From Rhizobium mesosinicum (GTDB lineage: Bacteria > Pseudomonadota > Alphaproteobacteria > Rhizobiales > Rhizobiaceae): 64,000 nt of DNA. A program made the position numbers and the translations under genes. The notes under the pieces are model-generated. The model had not been told where the DNA came from, did no database searches, and saw only the letters and a list, made by a program, of their open reading frames with translations. The DNA lies in NCBI RefSeq assembly GCF_019511345.1, contig NZ_JAEUAK010000004.1, forward strand, positions 496,001-560,000, read 5' to 3'. Shown here piece after piece: positions 18,775 to 28,157 of this stretch. How positions within the stretch are numbered: position 1 is the stretch's first letter; every line of letters begins with the position of its first letter.

Positions 18775-19254
18775 TTATTCGATGACGACGAGCGCCTGAC
18801 CATATTCGACGGGCGACCCGTCTTCGACAAGGATTTCCGTGACCTTGCCGGACTTCGGCGAGGGGATCTGGTTCATCGTCTTCATCGCTTCGATGATGAG
18901 GAGCGTCTGGCCTTCCTTGACTGTCGTACCGATTTCGATGAAGGCGCGTGCGCCCGGTGCCGGCGCCATGTAGGCCGTGCCGACCATCGGCGCGTTGACC
19001 GTATTTGCCGGGTTGCGGCCTGCAACGGCAGCCGGGGCAGTTGCTGCCGCGACGGGGGCTGCTGCGGCGGGGGCCGGTGCCGCATAGGCAGGGGCTGCGA
19101 TCGGCGCCTGGATATACTGGGTCGTGCCTGCGCGCGAAACGCGGATCCGCAGATCTTCCTGTTCGACTTCGATCTCGGTCAGATCCGTGTCCTTGAGGAT
19201 ATTGGCGAGATCGCGGATCAGTGCCTGATCGATACCGGATTTCTTGTCAGCCAT
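18775..19254 (-). CDS. accB: Biotin carboxyl carrier protein of acetyl-CoA carboxylase
   Basis: The 159-residue protein has an N-terminal domain (to about residue 47), a flexible Ala/Pro-rich linker (about 48-80, [18 protein letters not shown]) and a C-terminal biotinyl domain. Biotin attaches to Lys125 in the EAMKTMNQI motif. It lies between aroQ (21 bases upstream) and accC (10 bases downstream), the usual operon in rhizobia. The linker composition produces a locally GC-rich, repetitive sequence. Confidence 0.96.
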   Translation of the reverse strand: MADKKSGIDQALIRDLANILKDTDLTEIEVEQEDLRIRVSRAGTTQYIQAPIAAPAYAAPAPAAAAPVAAATAPAAVAGRNPANTVNAPMVGTAYMAPAPGARAFIEIGTTVKEGQTLLIIEAMKTMNQIPSPKSGKVTEILVEDGSPVEYGQALVVIE

Positions 19255-19275
19255 GAGTGTTGCCCTGTCTTCTTC

Positions 19276-19713
19276 TTATGCCGTGATGTTCTTCAGCGCG
19301 TGCAGCGCCAGGATGTAGCTGTGAGGCCCGAAGCCGCAGATCACGCCCTTGCATGCGGGTGCGATCATCGACTTGTGGCGGAATTCTTCCCGTGCATGCA
19401 CGTTGGATATGTGGAGCTCGATGACGGGAATGGAAATGGCACGGATCGCATCGTGCAGCGCGACCGACGTATGCGTATAGGCGCCTGCATTGATGGCGAC
19501 GCCGGCGGCCTTTTCGTCCGCCTCGTGAAACCAGTCCACCAGCGTGCCTTCGTGATTGCTTTGACGGAAGTCGATGTCGAAACCGAGTTCTCGGCCTGCA
19601 GCCTTGCAGTCCGCCTCGATGTCCTTGAGCGTCTTGCCGCCATAGATGCCAGGTTCTCGCTTGCCCAGCATATTCAGGTTCGGCCCGTTCAGGACAAAAA
19701 TCGTTTGCGTCAT
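19276..19713 (-). CDS. aroQ: Type II 3-dehydroquinate dehydratase
   Basis: AroQ dehydrates 3-dehydroquinate in the shikimate pathway. The 145 residues from ATG 19713 (MTQTIFVLNGPNLNMLGKRE) match the family length; an upstream start at 19734 would add seven residues. The catalytic tyrosine lies in REPGIYGG, the substrate-binding blocks are RQSNHEG and INAGAYTHTSVALHDA, and the catalytic histidine is in ELHISNVHAREEFR. It is the first gene of the aroQ-accB-accC-aat operon. Confidence 0.95.
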   Translation of the reverse strand: MTQTIFVLNGPNLNMLGKREPGIYGGKTLKDIEADCKAAGRELGFDIDFRQSNHEGTLVDWFHEADEKAAGVAINAGAYTHTSVALHDAIRAISIPVIELHISNVHAREEFRHKSMIAPACKGVICGFGPHSYILALHALKNITA

Positions 19714-19739
19714 CGAATGTTCCGTTTGGCGCATCGGCT

Positions 19740-19760
19740 CTTGATCCTCTCGGGATCAAG
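19740..19760 (-). promoter_or_regulatory. Hairpin in the leader of aroQ
   Basis: CTTGATCC and GGATCAAG form a perfect 8-bp stem with a TCTCG loop, about 27 bases before the aroQ start. There is no T-run on either strand. It could be an RNA structure in the aroQ leader or a protein-binding palindrome. The rest of the 19714-19957 gap shows nothing else definite. Confidence 0.35.
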
Positions 19761-19957
19761 CGACCGCTACGCGGTTCAATGTATTCATCGCGTCCGACGC
19801 CCAGCTGTTGGCAGCAAAGGCACGGGAATGCGCGAGCGCCACCTATAGACTCCACGCAGACTTATTGAAAGCCCTTACAGAATCGGCAGAGGACCTCGCG
19901 CCATGTTTGTCCACATGGCTGAAACGCTTCGATTTAGGCGATTTGATGGGCGCAGGT

Positions 19958-20716
19958 TCAGCAACTCGTCTTGCCGCAGGCCCGCATGTTCTTCACCTTG
20001 GCTTCGAGATCGTCGATGCCGACGGCGCCGGGCACCATTTCGTTTCCGATCACATAAGATGGCGTACCGCTGATGCCGAGATTGGCGGCGAGCTGATAAG
20101 TCGCCTGCACGATGTCATCGTTTGGGCTCTTTTTCATCTCCGCACGAATCTTGTCTTCGCCGACGCCGAGAGAGGAGGCGACCTGGATTGCGGTGTCCTC
20201 GGAGGCGCGGCCGTCGCTGCCGAGCAGCGCCACGTGGAAATCGCCGTACTTTTCCGGCGCAAGCCGGCGGAAGGCATCCGCCACGCGATGTGCCGCGACC
20301 GAATCCGGCCCGAGAATCGGAAACTCCTTCAGCACAAAGCGGACATTCTTGTCCTTCTTCAGGAGCGCCTGCATGTCGGGCAGGGCGTGGCGGCAATAAG
20401 TGCAGTTATAGTCGAAGAATTCGACGACGGTGACATCGCCTTTGGGGTTGCCAAGCGTCACATCATTTTTGGAATCGAAGATGCCGTCGGTATTGTTCTC
20501 GATAGCCATGGTGGCCTTCACCTGCTGGGCCATCTGTTGCTTCTTCTGCAGCGCGTCCTGCACTTCAAGCATGATCTCCGGATTTTCGATCAGATACTGC
20601 TTGATGAATTCACCCAGTTCCTTCTTCTGCTGATCGTCGAATGCAAATGCCTGAGCCGGAAGGGCGATGGAGGCTGCAAGCGCCAGCGCGGTGAGCGTTT
20701 TGGAGAAGAAGGCCAT
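19958..20716 (-). CDS. DsbA family periplasmic thiol-disulfide oxidoreductase
   Basis: The 252-residue protein starts with a signal peptide (MAFFSKTLTALALAASIALP, cleavage near AFAFDD). A helical segment precedes the thioredoxin fold, where the active site FFDYNCTYCRHALPD supplies the CTYC pair. The cis-Pro loop is GISGTPSYVIGNEMVPG. The Rhizobium type resembles DsbA/ScsC-like proteins with an N-terminal helical, possibly oligomerising, extension. Two more cysteines occur at the C-terminus (ACGKTSC). It is transcribed toward aroQ, with a 240-base gap. Confidence 0.9.
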   Translation of the reverse strand: MAFFSKTLTALALAASIALPAQAFAFDDQQKKELGEFIKQYLIENPEIMLEVQDALQKKQQMAQQVKATMAIENNTDGIFDSKNDVTLGNPKGDVTVVEFFDYNCTYCRHALPDMQALLKKDKNVRFVLKEFPILGPDSVAAHRVADAFRRLAPEKYGDFHVALLGSDGRASEDTAIQVASSLGVGEDKIRAEMKKSPNDDIVQATYQLAANLGISGTPSYVIGNEMVPGAVGIDDLEAKVKNMRACGKTSC

Positions 20717-20922
20717 GGTATCCTCGTCATCGGCTGATGGATTTTCGAAGCGAAATTACCATTGCCGGGTTAATGGGCTTGGATGCGTCTGCACCAAATT
20801 ACGGCGCGTCGGGCCGCCATCAAACAGGAATTTTCCTCCGATCCAAGCCCTCGCGGGATTGTGATGAGCCGATTATTGCGGCAATTGTCTGGCCTTTATC
20901 TAAAGCCAGGCAGGAAGTGATC

Positions 20923-22080
20923 GTGTTTTCTATATCGAAACGCAGCGAAGTCGAACCATTCCACGCCATGGATGTTCTGGCCGAAGCGACGAAGAGGCGG
21001 GCAGGCGGTCACCCCGTTATTTCCATGGCTGTCGGCCAGCCCTCGCATCCCGCACCCCGGGCAGCCCTTGACGCGGCCCGCACAGCGCTCGCGGAAGGGC
21101 GCCTCGGCTATACGGACGCGCTCGGCACAGCACGGCTGAAACATGCGCTCGCCTGGCACTATCGCAATCGCCACGGCTTGGAGATCGATCCTGCGCGCAT
21201 TGCCGTCACGACAGGCTCGTCGGCCGCCTTCAATCTCGCTTTCCTGTCGCTTTTTGATGCCGGCGATGCGGTCGCCATCGCCCGGCCAGGCTACCCGGCC
21301 TACCGCAACATCCTTGGCGCTCTTGGCCTCCATGTGGTCGAAGTGCCTGTCACGGCGGACACGCATTTCACGCTAACGCCCGAGAGCCTCGAAGCGATCC
21401 GGCTGGAAAAGGGCGTGAAACTGAAGGGCGTGCTGCTGGCAAGTCCTGCTAATCCAACCGGCACAGTCACCGGCCGCGAAGGCCTGAAGGCGCTTGCCGC
21501 TTATTGCGATGCCAATGACATCGCCTTCATCTCCGACGAGATCTATCATGGCCTCACTTTTGCGGGCGAAGAGACGAGCGCGCTGGAACTGACGGACGAG
21601 GCAATCGTCATCAATTCCTTCTCCAAATATTACTGCATGACCGGCTGGCGTATCGGCTGGATGGTACTGCCCGAGCGGCTGGTGCGCCCGATCGAGCGCG
21701 TCGCCCAGAGCCTCTATATCTCGCCGCCGGAACTCTCCCAAATCGCTGCTACGGCTGCTCTGAACGCCAACGAAGAATTGGATCGCGTCAAGGCAAGCTA
21801 TGCCGCCAATCGTGAACTGCTGCTCGATCGGTTGCCGAAGATCGGCCTTGCGCCGGCGTCGCCGATGGATGGCGCCTTTTACGCTTATGTGGATGTTTCG
21901 CGCTTCACCAATGACAGCATGGGTTTCGCGCGGCGCATGCTGGCGGAGATCAATGTCGCCACCACCCCCGGCCTCGATTTCGACCCGGTTGAAGGACCAC
22001 GCACCCTGCGCATGTCCTATGCCGGTTCGGAGGCCGAGATCGCCGAGGCTCTGGAGCGCATCGGCGCCTGGCTGAAATAG
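20923..22080 (+). CDS. Class I/II pyridoxal phosphate-dependent aminotransferase
   Basis: From GTG 20923, with AGGAAG upstream, the product has 385 residues. The PLP lysine is in NSFSKYYCMTGWRIGW, and the family blocks SMAVGQPSHPAP, GYTDALGTARLKHALAWHY and ASPANPTGTVTGREGL are visible. The amino acid specificity cannot be read from the sequence; the group includes aspartate- and valine-pyruvate-type enzymes. An open frame extends upstream to 20737 but lacks conserved features. It is divergent from dsbA, with about 200 bases between. Confidence 0.9.
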   Translation: MFSISKRSEVEPFHAMDVLAEATKRRAGGHPVISMAVGQPSHPAPRAALDAARTALAEGRLGYTDALGTARLKHALAWHYRNRHGLEIDPARIAVTTGSSAAFNLAFLSLFDAGDAVAIARPGYPAYRNILGALGLHVVEVPVTADTHFTLTPESLEAIRLEKGVKLKGVLLASPANPTGTVTGREGLKALAAYCDANDIAFISDEIYHGLTFAGEETSALELTDEAIVINSFSKYYCMTGWRIGWMVLPERLVRPIERVAQSLYISPPELSQIAATAALNANEELDRVKASYAANRELLLDRLPKIGLAPASPMDGAFYAYVDVSRFTNDSMGFARRMLAEINVATTPGLDFDPVEGPRTLRMSYAGSEAEIAEALERIGAWLK

Positions 22081-22087
22081 GCGGGAT

Positions 22088-22879
22088 TTAGTTCCTGTAT
22101 TCCGGCGCCTGCCGGTCGAGAACACGCCTGACGCTTTCAAGATGCAGGCGCGCACTTTCCGGATCGCCTTCCCGCATCTGCTTTGCGGCCTGTTCAGCGA
22201 TATCGGTCGGCACAGCAATCAATTGCCGCCCGGTGCTCATCGCCTTGAGCTGAACTTCAGCGGCGCGCTCAAGATAATAGAGATCGTCCCAGGCTTCGGC
22301 GATGTTCGGTGCGCAGACCATGACGCCATGGTTCTTCATGAACAGGATGTCCTTGTCGCCAAGCACGGCTGCGATCCTGTCGCCCTCGCGCTCATCGAGT
22401 GCCAGTCCGTTATAGTTTTCATCGACCGCGACGCGGCCATAGAATTTCAGCGACGTCTGACCGGCCCAAACGAAGGGATCACCCTCGACCATGCTGAGCG
22501 CGGTCGCGTTCGGCATATGCGTATGGAAGGCGGCACCCACGCGCGGCGACATCTTGTGCAGTCGGGCATGGATGAAGAAGGCGGTCGCCTCCGGCACGCC
22601 GTCGCCGGCGATGACATTGCCATCGTAATCGCAGATCAGCAGAGACGAGGCGGTGGCCTCCTGAAAGGCCCAGCCGAGCCTGTTGACCAGGAAGAGATCG
22701 GGGTGGCCGGGCACGACGGCGGAGAAGTGATTGCAGATGTCTTCCTCGAGCCCGAGCCGCGCGGCCATTCTCAGGCAGGCCGCCAGATCGATACGCGCCT
22801 GCAAGATCTCGTCCGTATCGAGCGGCAAATTGCGCAGTATCGCGGGCTGTCCTTTCGCAAGGTTCAGTTCATGAGCCAT
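22088..22879 (-). CDS. Class II aldolase/adducin family protein
   Basis: The 263-residue protein has the zinc-type class II aldolase pattern: CLRMAARLGLEEDICNHFS, then GAAFHTHMPNATALSM with the HTH metal ligands, and ILFMKNHGVMVCA with the third histidine. Rhizobial members of this branch are uncharacterised; sugar phosphate aldolases and epimerases belong to the same fold. Its start overlaps the stop of the upstream HAD gene by 11 bases, so the two work as an operon. It converges on the aminotransferase gene with an 8-base gap. Confidence 0.87.
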   Translation of the reverse strand: MAHELNLAKGQPAILRNLPLDTDEILQARIDLAACLRMAARLGLEEDICNHFSAVVPGHPDLFLVNRLGWAFQEATASSLLICDYDGNVIAGDGVPEATAFFIHARLHKMSPRVGAAFHTHMPNATALSMVEGDPFVWAGQTSLKFYGRVAVDENYNGLALDEREGDRIAAVLGDKDILFMKNHGVMVCAPNIAEAWDDLYYLERAAEVQLKAMSTGRQLIAVPTDIAEQAAKQMREGDPESARLHLESVRRVLDRQAPEYRN

Positions 22880-23603
22880 GTCTTGTCTCCAATCGCGTCA
22901 ATCGCATCCAGCCGTTGGCGGCAAATAGGCCGGGCACCTTGTCGAGCGTCGGCACGATCTCGTTGGGACGATAATCGCTGAGCGGCTTCCGTCCCGTGCC
23001 GCGATCCACCCAGATCGCACGAAAACCGAGTTCGCGCGCGGCCGCAAGGTCAAGATGTGGGCTGGCGCAGATATGCACGAGATCATCCATGCCGATGTCG
23101 AGTGTTTTCCAGGCATGCCGGAAAATCTCCGGTGACGGCTTATAGGCTTCCGCCTGTTCCGCGGTAATCACCCGATCGACGAAACCGCCGAGCTGCGCGA
23201 CATTGCCCGCAATGATCGCGTCGTCCGTATTGGAGATGATGGCGAGCCGGAAACCGGCAGCTTTCAGCTTGCCGAGCGTCTCGACCACTTCGGGGAAGGG
23301 TGGCATCCGGCCGATCGACGAGGTCAGCAGATCGGCATCGGCAATGTCAAACGGCAGGCCGAACTCCTTCATCGCCAATTGCAATGCGAGAGCCGTGACC
23401 TGTTTGAAACATCGGTGCGGCTTCTGCTGTTCCAGTTCGTGCTCATGGCGATCATAGACGGCAATGAAGCTCGCCCGGTCGATATCTTTGCCCTTGGCCG
23501 ACAATATCGCATCCATGGCGGCAAGCAGGCCCTCATCCCATTGGATCAGCGTCCCGTAGCAATCGAAGGTCAGCCAGGTTGGTTGGTTTCCGGAAAGGGT
23601 CAT
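22869..23603 (-). CDS. Haloacid dehalogenase, type II
   Basis: The 244-residue HAD protein starts with the nucleophile block WLTFDCYGTLIQWDEG (Asp14). Motif II is LAIISNTDDAI and motif IV is ICASPHLDLAAARELGFRAI. The pattern fits (S)-2-haloacid dehalogenase-like enzymes, but phosphatase activity on a sugar phosphate would be equally plausible beside an aldolase. It is the first gene of a two-gene unit with the class II aldolase and is divergent from the LysR gene, with 87 bases between the two start codons. Confidence 0.87.
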   Translation of the reverse strand: MTLSGNQPTWLTFDCYGTLIQWDEGLLAAMDAILSAKGKDIDRASFIAVYDRHEHELEQQKPHRCFKQVTALALQLAMKEFGLPFDIADADLLTSSIGRMPPFPEVVETLGKLKAAGFRLAIISNTDDAIIAGNVAQLGGFVDRVITAEQAEAYKPSPEIFRHAWKTLDIGMDDLVHICASPHLDLAAARELGFRAIWVDRGTGRKPLSDYRPNEIVPTLDKVPGLFAANGWMRLTRLETRHGS

Positions 23604-23690
23604 CTATCACCTCCATGATTTGCCTCATGTTGACAAAGAACACGGCCATTGAGAAATTAAATGTGATAATTACAGATAGTGGAAAATCGA

Positions 23691-24542
23691 ATGAGCTTCG
23701 CCTTCGACCTCGATCTTCTCCGGACCTTCGCAGCGGTCGTCGATGCCGGCGGCTTCACGCGGGCGGCTGAGCGTGTTCACCTTACCCAGTCCACCGTCAG
23801 CCAGCAGATCAAGAAGCTCGAGGCCAACATCGGCCACACCCTGCTTCTGCGCGACAAGTCGACAGGCGGCATCCAGACGACGGAGGAGGGCGAGGTACTC
23901 CTAAGTTATGCGCGGCGTCTCCTGGCGACAGCAGAAGAGGCAATGGATGTGATGCGCAAGCCTGCTGCTCCCAAAACCGTCAGGCTCGGTGTGCCCGAGG
24001 ATTTTGCCGGCCGCAGACTGATTGATCTCCTGTCGGGTTTTTCCGCCGCCTCTCCGCATATAAGGCTCGATACGGTGAGCGGCTGGAGTGTCGAGCTTCG
24101 CCGCCTTCTGGAGGTCGGCGAGATCGATCTTGCGCTGATCAAGCGCGAACCCGGAGACGGTGCTTGTCTGGCGAGTTGGAAAGAAGAATTGGTCTGGGTG
24201 GAGAGCATGAGGCCTTCGGGGAGGGACGAAACGGTGCCGCTTGCCGTCTTTCCGGTTGGGTGTATCTACCGTGAAAGGGCGATCCGCTTCATCGAGCGCA
24301 GCGGACGGCGCTGGCGCATAGCCTATACGAGCCAAGGCTTGATGGGCGTACAGGCGGCAGTCGCATCCGGCCTCGGCATCAGCCTGCTGCCGTCGGATGC
24401 GGTTCTGCCGGAGCACAGGAAGCTCGGAAGCGCCGACGGCTTCGATCCGCAGCCGGCATCGGAACTCGCCCTTGTCAAAGGGCGGTTGCGCCTGTCGGCG
24501 GAAAGCCGCTCGCTCGCCGATTTCCTAGTGGCGAATCTTTAG
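23691..24542 (+). CDS. LysR family transcriptional regulator
   Basis: The protein has 283 residues from ATG 23691 (MSFAFDLDLLRTFAAVVDAG); a GTG at 23679 would add four. The winged helix-turn-helix is in GFTRAAERVHLTQSTVSQQI. The effector domain begins near residue 95 (TVRLGVPEDFAGRR). Divergent placement from the HAD-aldolase pair suggests that it regulates that pair, the usual LysR arrangement. Its stop overlaps the stop of the convergent DUF2778 gene by 4 bases. Confidence 0.9.
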   Translation: MSFAFDLDLLRTFAAVVDAGGFTRAAERVHLTQSTVSQQIKKLEANIGHTLLLRDKSTGGIQTTEEGEVLLSYARRLLATAEEAMDVMRKPAAPKTVRLGVPEDFAGRRLIDLLSGFSAASPHIRLDTVSGWSVELRRLLEVGEIDLALIKREPGDGACLASWKEELVWVESMRPSGRDETVPLAVFPVGCIYRERAIRFIERSGRRWRIAYTSQGLMGVQAAVASGLGISLLPSDAVLPEHRKLGSADGFDPQPASELALVKGRLRLSAESRSLADFLVANL

Positions 24543-25885
24543 GTCCGTGAGGAGAACAGCGAAGCGAGCGTCGAAGCCGGCTTGTTGTTCATCCGCGGCA
24601 CGACGACAAGCTGGCGGATTTCACCGCGTTTGTAGGCGGCGAGGAAGCGCTTGTAATCCTTGAACGAAATGCAGCCGTTGGAATCGCCGTTCTTGCCAAG
24701 CATGTAGGTATGCGCCAGCAGACCAACGCGGTTGAAGATCGCGTCGGAACCTTGCACCGGCGTCAGGCGAATGGCCGCCACGCCATGGAACAGGGCTTCG
24801 CGCATCGTCAAGTTATAGGTGTGCGGCGGCGTCGGTCCGCGCATCTTCTGATCAATGTAACGCGGGTTGTCGCGCATCTTTCCGAGGCCGGAATGAGCCT
24901 CCAGCCGCTCGCCGTTCGGCAGGTAGACCGTCGCGTTTTCGATATCGTAGATCGCGACACCGGCGCGCAGGCGCGGTGTAAAGCCCCGTTTGTCGTAGCG
25001 CGGCACCGCATCGTCGTCGTCATCTTCGATCGGTGAATTCGGCTTGGCATAGGCGAGCACAGGCTCGGCAGCTCGCTGCGACTCCTTGGTGGCCGGCGCC
25101 GGCTTGCCGACGAGGCCGTCGGGCCGCGCCATCGGCAGCGGTACGGAGTCCTCGTCGGGCGCAAGAACCAGATCGAAAGGCGGTGCGCCATCCTCCGCTT
25201 CGGCGACTTCGATCTCTGCCCGGCTATCGGCGGCAGGAGCGGCAGCGCGGTTGGCCGGCGGTGGCTCGACTGGAACAGGTGTTACGCGCGGCCCGGCTTC
25301 GGCAAGCGCGAGCATAGCCGGCATTTCGGCCTCGGCGATTGCTTCCTTCGACGGAATGATGATCCGGTCGGCGTCATCTTCGGCGGGCGCGGCGGCAGCG
25401 GTTTCGACGGCCGGCCCGGAGGTCTGGATGGTGTCTTCCTTGCTGAAGCGCGGATTGTCGGAAAGGGCGACCGGCTGAAGTTGCGCGACGGCAACGGCGA
25501 GGCGATTGGTCTTGGAGAGAGCCAGCTTTGCATTCGAGGCAGCAGATGTGCTTTCCGCATATGACTGGATCAACTGTGCCGTCAAAGGCACTGTCGGCTT
25601 GGCATCGAATGCAGCAAGGCGTGACGCCTTGTTCACGTGGATGAGCCGCTCATGCGTAACGGCAGCAGGTGTCGCCCTTAACGCGGCGGCAACCGGGGAA
25701 ATCTCCTTCTGCGAAGATAACGGCATCGACACGGATTGCATCGTTGCAACAGCGCCTATAAGCCATGTGGAGGTCAAAAGTCCGGCGATTGCGATGCCGG
25801 TGAGTAAACCGCGAGACCTGCCTGAACGAACAGGGGATCCACCAAAAGGGGCGACGTCATTGAACGTCCCTACCGCAAACGCCAT
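24539..25885 (-). CDS. DUF2778 (Tlde1-type L,D-transpeptidase-like) domain protein
   Basis: From ATG 25885 the protein has 448 residues; a TTG at 25903 is an alternative. An N-terminal membrane segment (LLTGIAIAGLLTSTWLIGAV) is followed by a long Ala/Pro-rich linker and a C-terminal catalytic-looking domain. That domain contains TVYLPNGERLEAHSGLGK, a central histidine region (EALFHGVAAIRL) and the end motif YMLGKNGDSNGCISFKDY with a candidate catalytic cysteine. The DUF2778 family is related to Tlde1 peptidoglycan transpeptidases. A cell-wall role in the periplasm is therefore likely. Confidence 0.82.
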   Translation of the reverse strand: MAFAVGTFNDVAPFGGSPVRSGRSRGLLTGIAIAGLLTSTWLIGAVATMQSVSMPLSSQKEISPVAAALRATPAAVTHERLIHVNKASRLAAFDAKPTVPLTAQLIQSYAESTSAASNAKLALSKTNRLAVAVAQLQPVALSDNPRFSKEDTIQTSGPAVETAAAAPAEDDADRIIIPSKEAIAEAEMPAMLALAEAGPRVTPVPVEPPPANRAAAPAADSRAEIEVAEAEDGAPPFDLVLAPDEDSVPLPMARPDGLVGKPAPATKESQRAAEPVLAYAKPNSPIEDDDDDAVPRYDKRGFTPRLRAGVAIYDIENATVYLPNGERLEAHSGLGKMRDNPRYIDQKMRGPTPPHTYNLTMREALFHGVAAIRLTPVQGSDAIFNRVGLLAHTYMLGKNGDSNGCISFKDYKRFLAAYKRGEIRQLVVVPRMNNKPASTLASLFSSRT

Positions 25886-25968
25886 ACTCAACTCGTCTTC
25901 CAAAACGCCCTACGCAGGCCGGCAGCCTGACTGACTGATCTTTGCCGGAGGCGCTAGCTGCCCAAAAA

Positions 25969-25983
25969 GGCCAAATTTTGGCC
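25969..25983. promoter_or_regulatory. Palindrome upstream of the DUF2778 gene
   Basis: GGCCAAA and TTTGGCC flank a single T, giving a perfect 15-base dyad 84 bases before the DUF2778 start. It may be an operator or a short hairpin. The surrounding 25886-26176 gap has no gene that I can support; its right half, after the phaC stop, is AT-richer than average. Confidence 0.35.
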
Positions 25984-26176
25984 TATCCGCGACATGCGAC
26001 CGTTTCTTAAGGATGACGAACTATGGTTTCCAATTGGTTTACAGGCGAAGCGCTCTGTTTGGATTGTCGCGAAAAGATGCGTAATATTTTAGGGAAAGCT
26101 ATTTTTCAAAGGCTTGCTGTTCATCGCGTGCCATCACTCGGTGATTGTTGCTCTGATGGCCATAAAAATTCTGCCA

Positions 26177-28009
26177 TCAGCTGCGCGCCATCACATAGCT
26201 GCCCGGAGCTTCCTCGATCGCGTTGAGTGCTGCTCCGCCGACCTTGCGGGCAGCCACACGCTCGCCGGCCTGCGACTCGATCCACGCATGCCAGTGCGGC
26301 CACCAGGAACCCTTCGTCTCCTTTGCCTTGGCAAGCCATGCATCATAGTCGCCCTTGGCCGGTCCGCCGGTCCAGAACTGATACTTATGCTTGTCCGGCG
26401 GATTGACGACGCCGGCAATATGGCCGGAGCCCGCAACGACGAACTGCACCTTGCCGCCGAAGAACTGGCTGCCGAGGAAGACAGACTTTGCTGGTGCGAT
26501 ATGGTCCTCGCGCGTCGCGAGATTATAGATCGGGATCTTGACGTCCTTCAGCGACACGGTCTTACCGTCCAGAACCATCTCATCCTTTGTCAGCGCATTC
26601 CGCAGATAGCAGTTGCGCAGGTAAAAGGCATGGTTGGCTGCGGCCATCCGCGTCGAATCGGCATTCCAGAACAACAGGTCGAAGGGCAGGGGCTCCTGGC
26701 CCTTCAGGTAGTTGTTGACGAAGTAGGGCCAGATGAGCTCGCTCGCCCTGAGCATGTTGAACGCCGTCGACATGCGCGAGCCGTCGAGATAGCCGAGCTC
26801 CTGCATATGCGCTTCCAGCGCCTGAAGCTGCTCCTCGTCGACAAAGACCTTCAGGTCGCCGGCATGGGTGAAGTCGACCTGGGTGGTGAAGAGCGTCGCA
26901 CTCTTGATGCGCTTGTTCTTCTCCTTGGCATGCAGGGCAAGGGTTGCGGCAAGCAGCGTGCCGCCGACGCAATAGCCGATGGCGTTGACGTCCTGCTCGC
27001 CAGTCGCCTTCTCGACTGTTTCGAGTGCGAAATCGATGCCTTCCCTTGCGTAAGCCGTCCAGTCCTTCAGCGCATGGCGGCTATCCGGATTGACCCAGGA
27101 GATGACGAAGACGGTATGTCCCTGGTCCACGCACCATTTGATGAAGGATTTCTGCGGGTTGAGATCGAGGATGTAGAATTTGTTGATCCACGGTGGACAA
27201 ATCAGCAATGGCCGTTTGAGCACGGTTTCCGTCGATGGCTCATACTGGATGATCTGGCAGATTTCGTTCTGGGCGATCACCTTGCCCGGCGTCAGCGCCA
27301 TGTCCCGGCCGACAGCGAATTTGGTCATGTCGGTCTGGCGAAGACGCAGTTCGCCGCGACCGGCGATGATATCCTCGGTCAGCATCTTCATGCCGCGCAC
27401 GAGGTTTTCGCCACTGGTCGCAATCGTTTCCCGGTAGACCTGCGGATTGGTGAGCGCGAAATTGGTGGGTGAGAGCGCCGCGGTGATCTGCTTCACATAA
27501 AAGCCGGCTTTGTGTTTCGTGTGCTCGTCGAGTCCTTCGGTCTCGGCCACCAGCTTTTCGGCCCAGTCGGCGGTCACGAAATAGACCTGCTTTAAAAATT
27601 CGAAGAAGGGATTCTTCTGCCAGTCTTCGTCGGCGAAACGCTTATCCACGCGAGCGGTCGGTTCCGCCGCCGCCGGGCTGCCCTGCATCCTCTGCATGGA
27701 GTTCATCCAGATGCCGAAGAACGAGCCCATCAGCTGCGTCTGCGCTTCGAAGGTTCGGCGCGGATCTGAAATCCAGTATTCAGTCACCTTGGAGAGCGTC
27801 TTCACTATATCGGTGACGGGTTCGACGACCGTGTCGGAGATTTCGCCGCGCTCGCGCGGGCCAAGCCATGCCGAAGCTGCCTTGCCGAGATTTTCGAGCG
27901 CACGGGCGAGGTTCATCGCCATGGCCTCGGGATCCTTCAGAAGATAGGGGTCGAGATCCTTGGCTTCGAAATCCACCTTGGCACCATTCTCCCGCTTGCT
28001 GTCGGTCAC
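26177..28009 (-). CDS. phaC: Class I poly(3-hydroxyalkanoate) synthase
   Basis: PhaC polymerises (R)-3-hydroxybutyryl-CoA into PHB granules. The 610-residue length fits class I enzymes. The lipase-like box GYCVGGTLLAAT gives the catalytic Cys347; the Asp is in NLATREDHIAPAKS and the His in GSGHIAGVVNPP. The N-terminal PhaC_N region (about residues 80-250) includes FFEFLKQVYFVTADW. It is divergent from a lipoprotein gene with about 150 bases between, where promoters for both should lie. Confidence 0.96.
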   Translation of the reverse strand: MTDSKRENGAKVDFEAKDLDPYLLKDPEAMAMNLARALENLGKAASAWLGPRERGEISDTVVEPVTDIVKTLSKVTEYWISDPRRTFEAQTQLMGSFFGIWMNSMQRMQGSPAAAEPTARVDKRFADEDWQKNPFFEFLKQVYFVTADWAEKLVAETEGLDEHTKHKAGFYVKQITAALSPTNFALTNPQVYRETIATSGENLVRGMKMLTEDIIAGRGELRLRQTDMTKFAVGRDMALTPGKVIAQNEICQIIQYEPSTETVLKRPLLICPPWINKFYILDLNPQKSFIKWCVDQGHTVFVISWVNPDSRHALKDWTAYAREGIDFALETVEKATGEQDVNAIGYCVGGTLLAATLALHAKEKNKRIKSATLFTTQVDFTHAGDLKVFVDEEQLQALEAHMQELGYLDGSRMSTAFNMLRASELIWPYFVNNYLKGQEPLPFDLLFWNADSTRMAAANHAFYLRNCYLRNALTKDEMVLDGKTVSLKDVKIPIYNLATREDHIAPAKSVFLGSQFFGGKVQFVVAGSGHIAGVVNPPDKHKYQFWTGGPAKGDYDAWLAKAKETKGSWWPHWHAWIESQAGERVAARKVGGAALNAIEEAPGSYVMARS

Positions 28010-28157
28010 GCACTTCCTCCGGCGGCAGCATCCACTGTTTGTTCGTTGTACATCTGCTGTATCGAAGAAAACAAGTTCCGCCCGCCCGCTCTCATGCTAT
28101 TGCTTTGTCGCTGCGACGAATTTAACAGTCGAAGCAGGCAGGATTGGATCATTAGGC

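Noticed and set aside
18646..19848. 400-codon plus-strand frame opposite accC, accB and aroQ
   Set aside because: Three certain genes lie on the other strand; the translation is Cys/Arg/Asp-rich and not protein-like.
26114..27472. 452-codon plus-strand frame opposite phaC
   Set aside because: PhaC with its full catalytic triad is on the minus strand.
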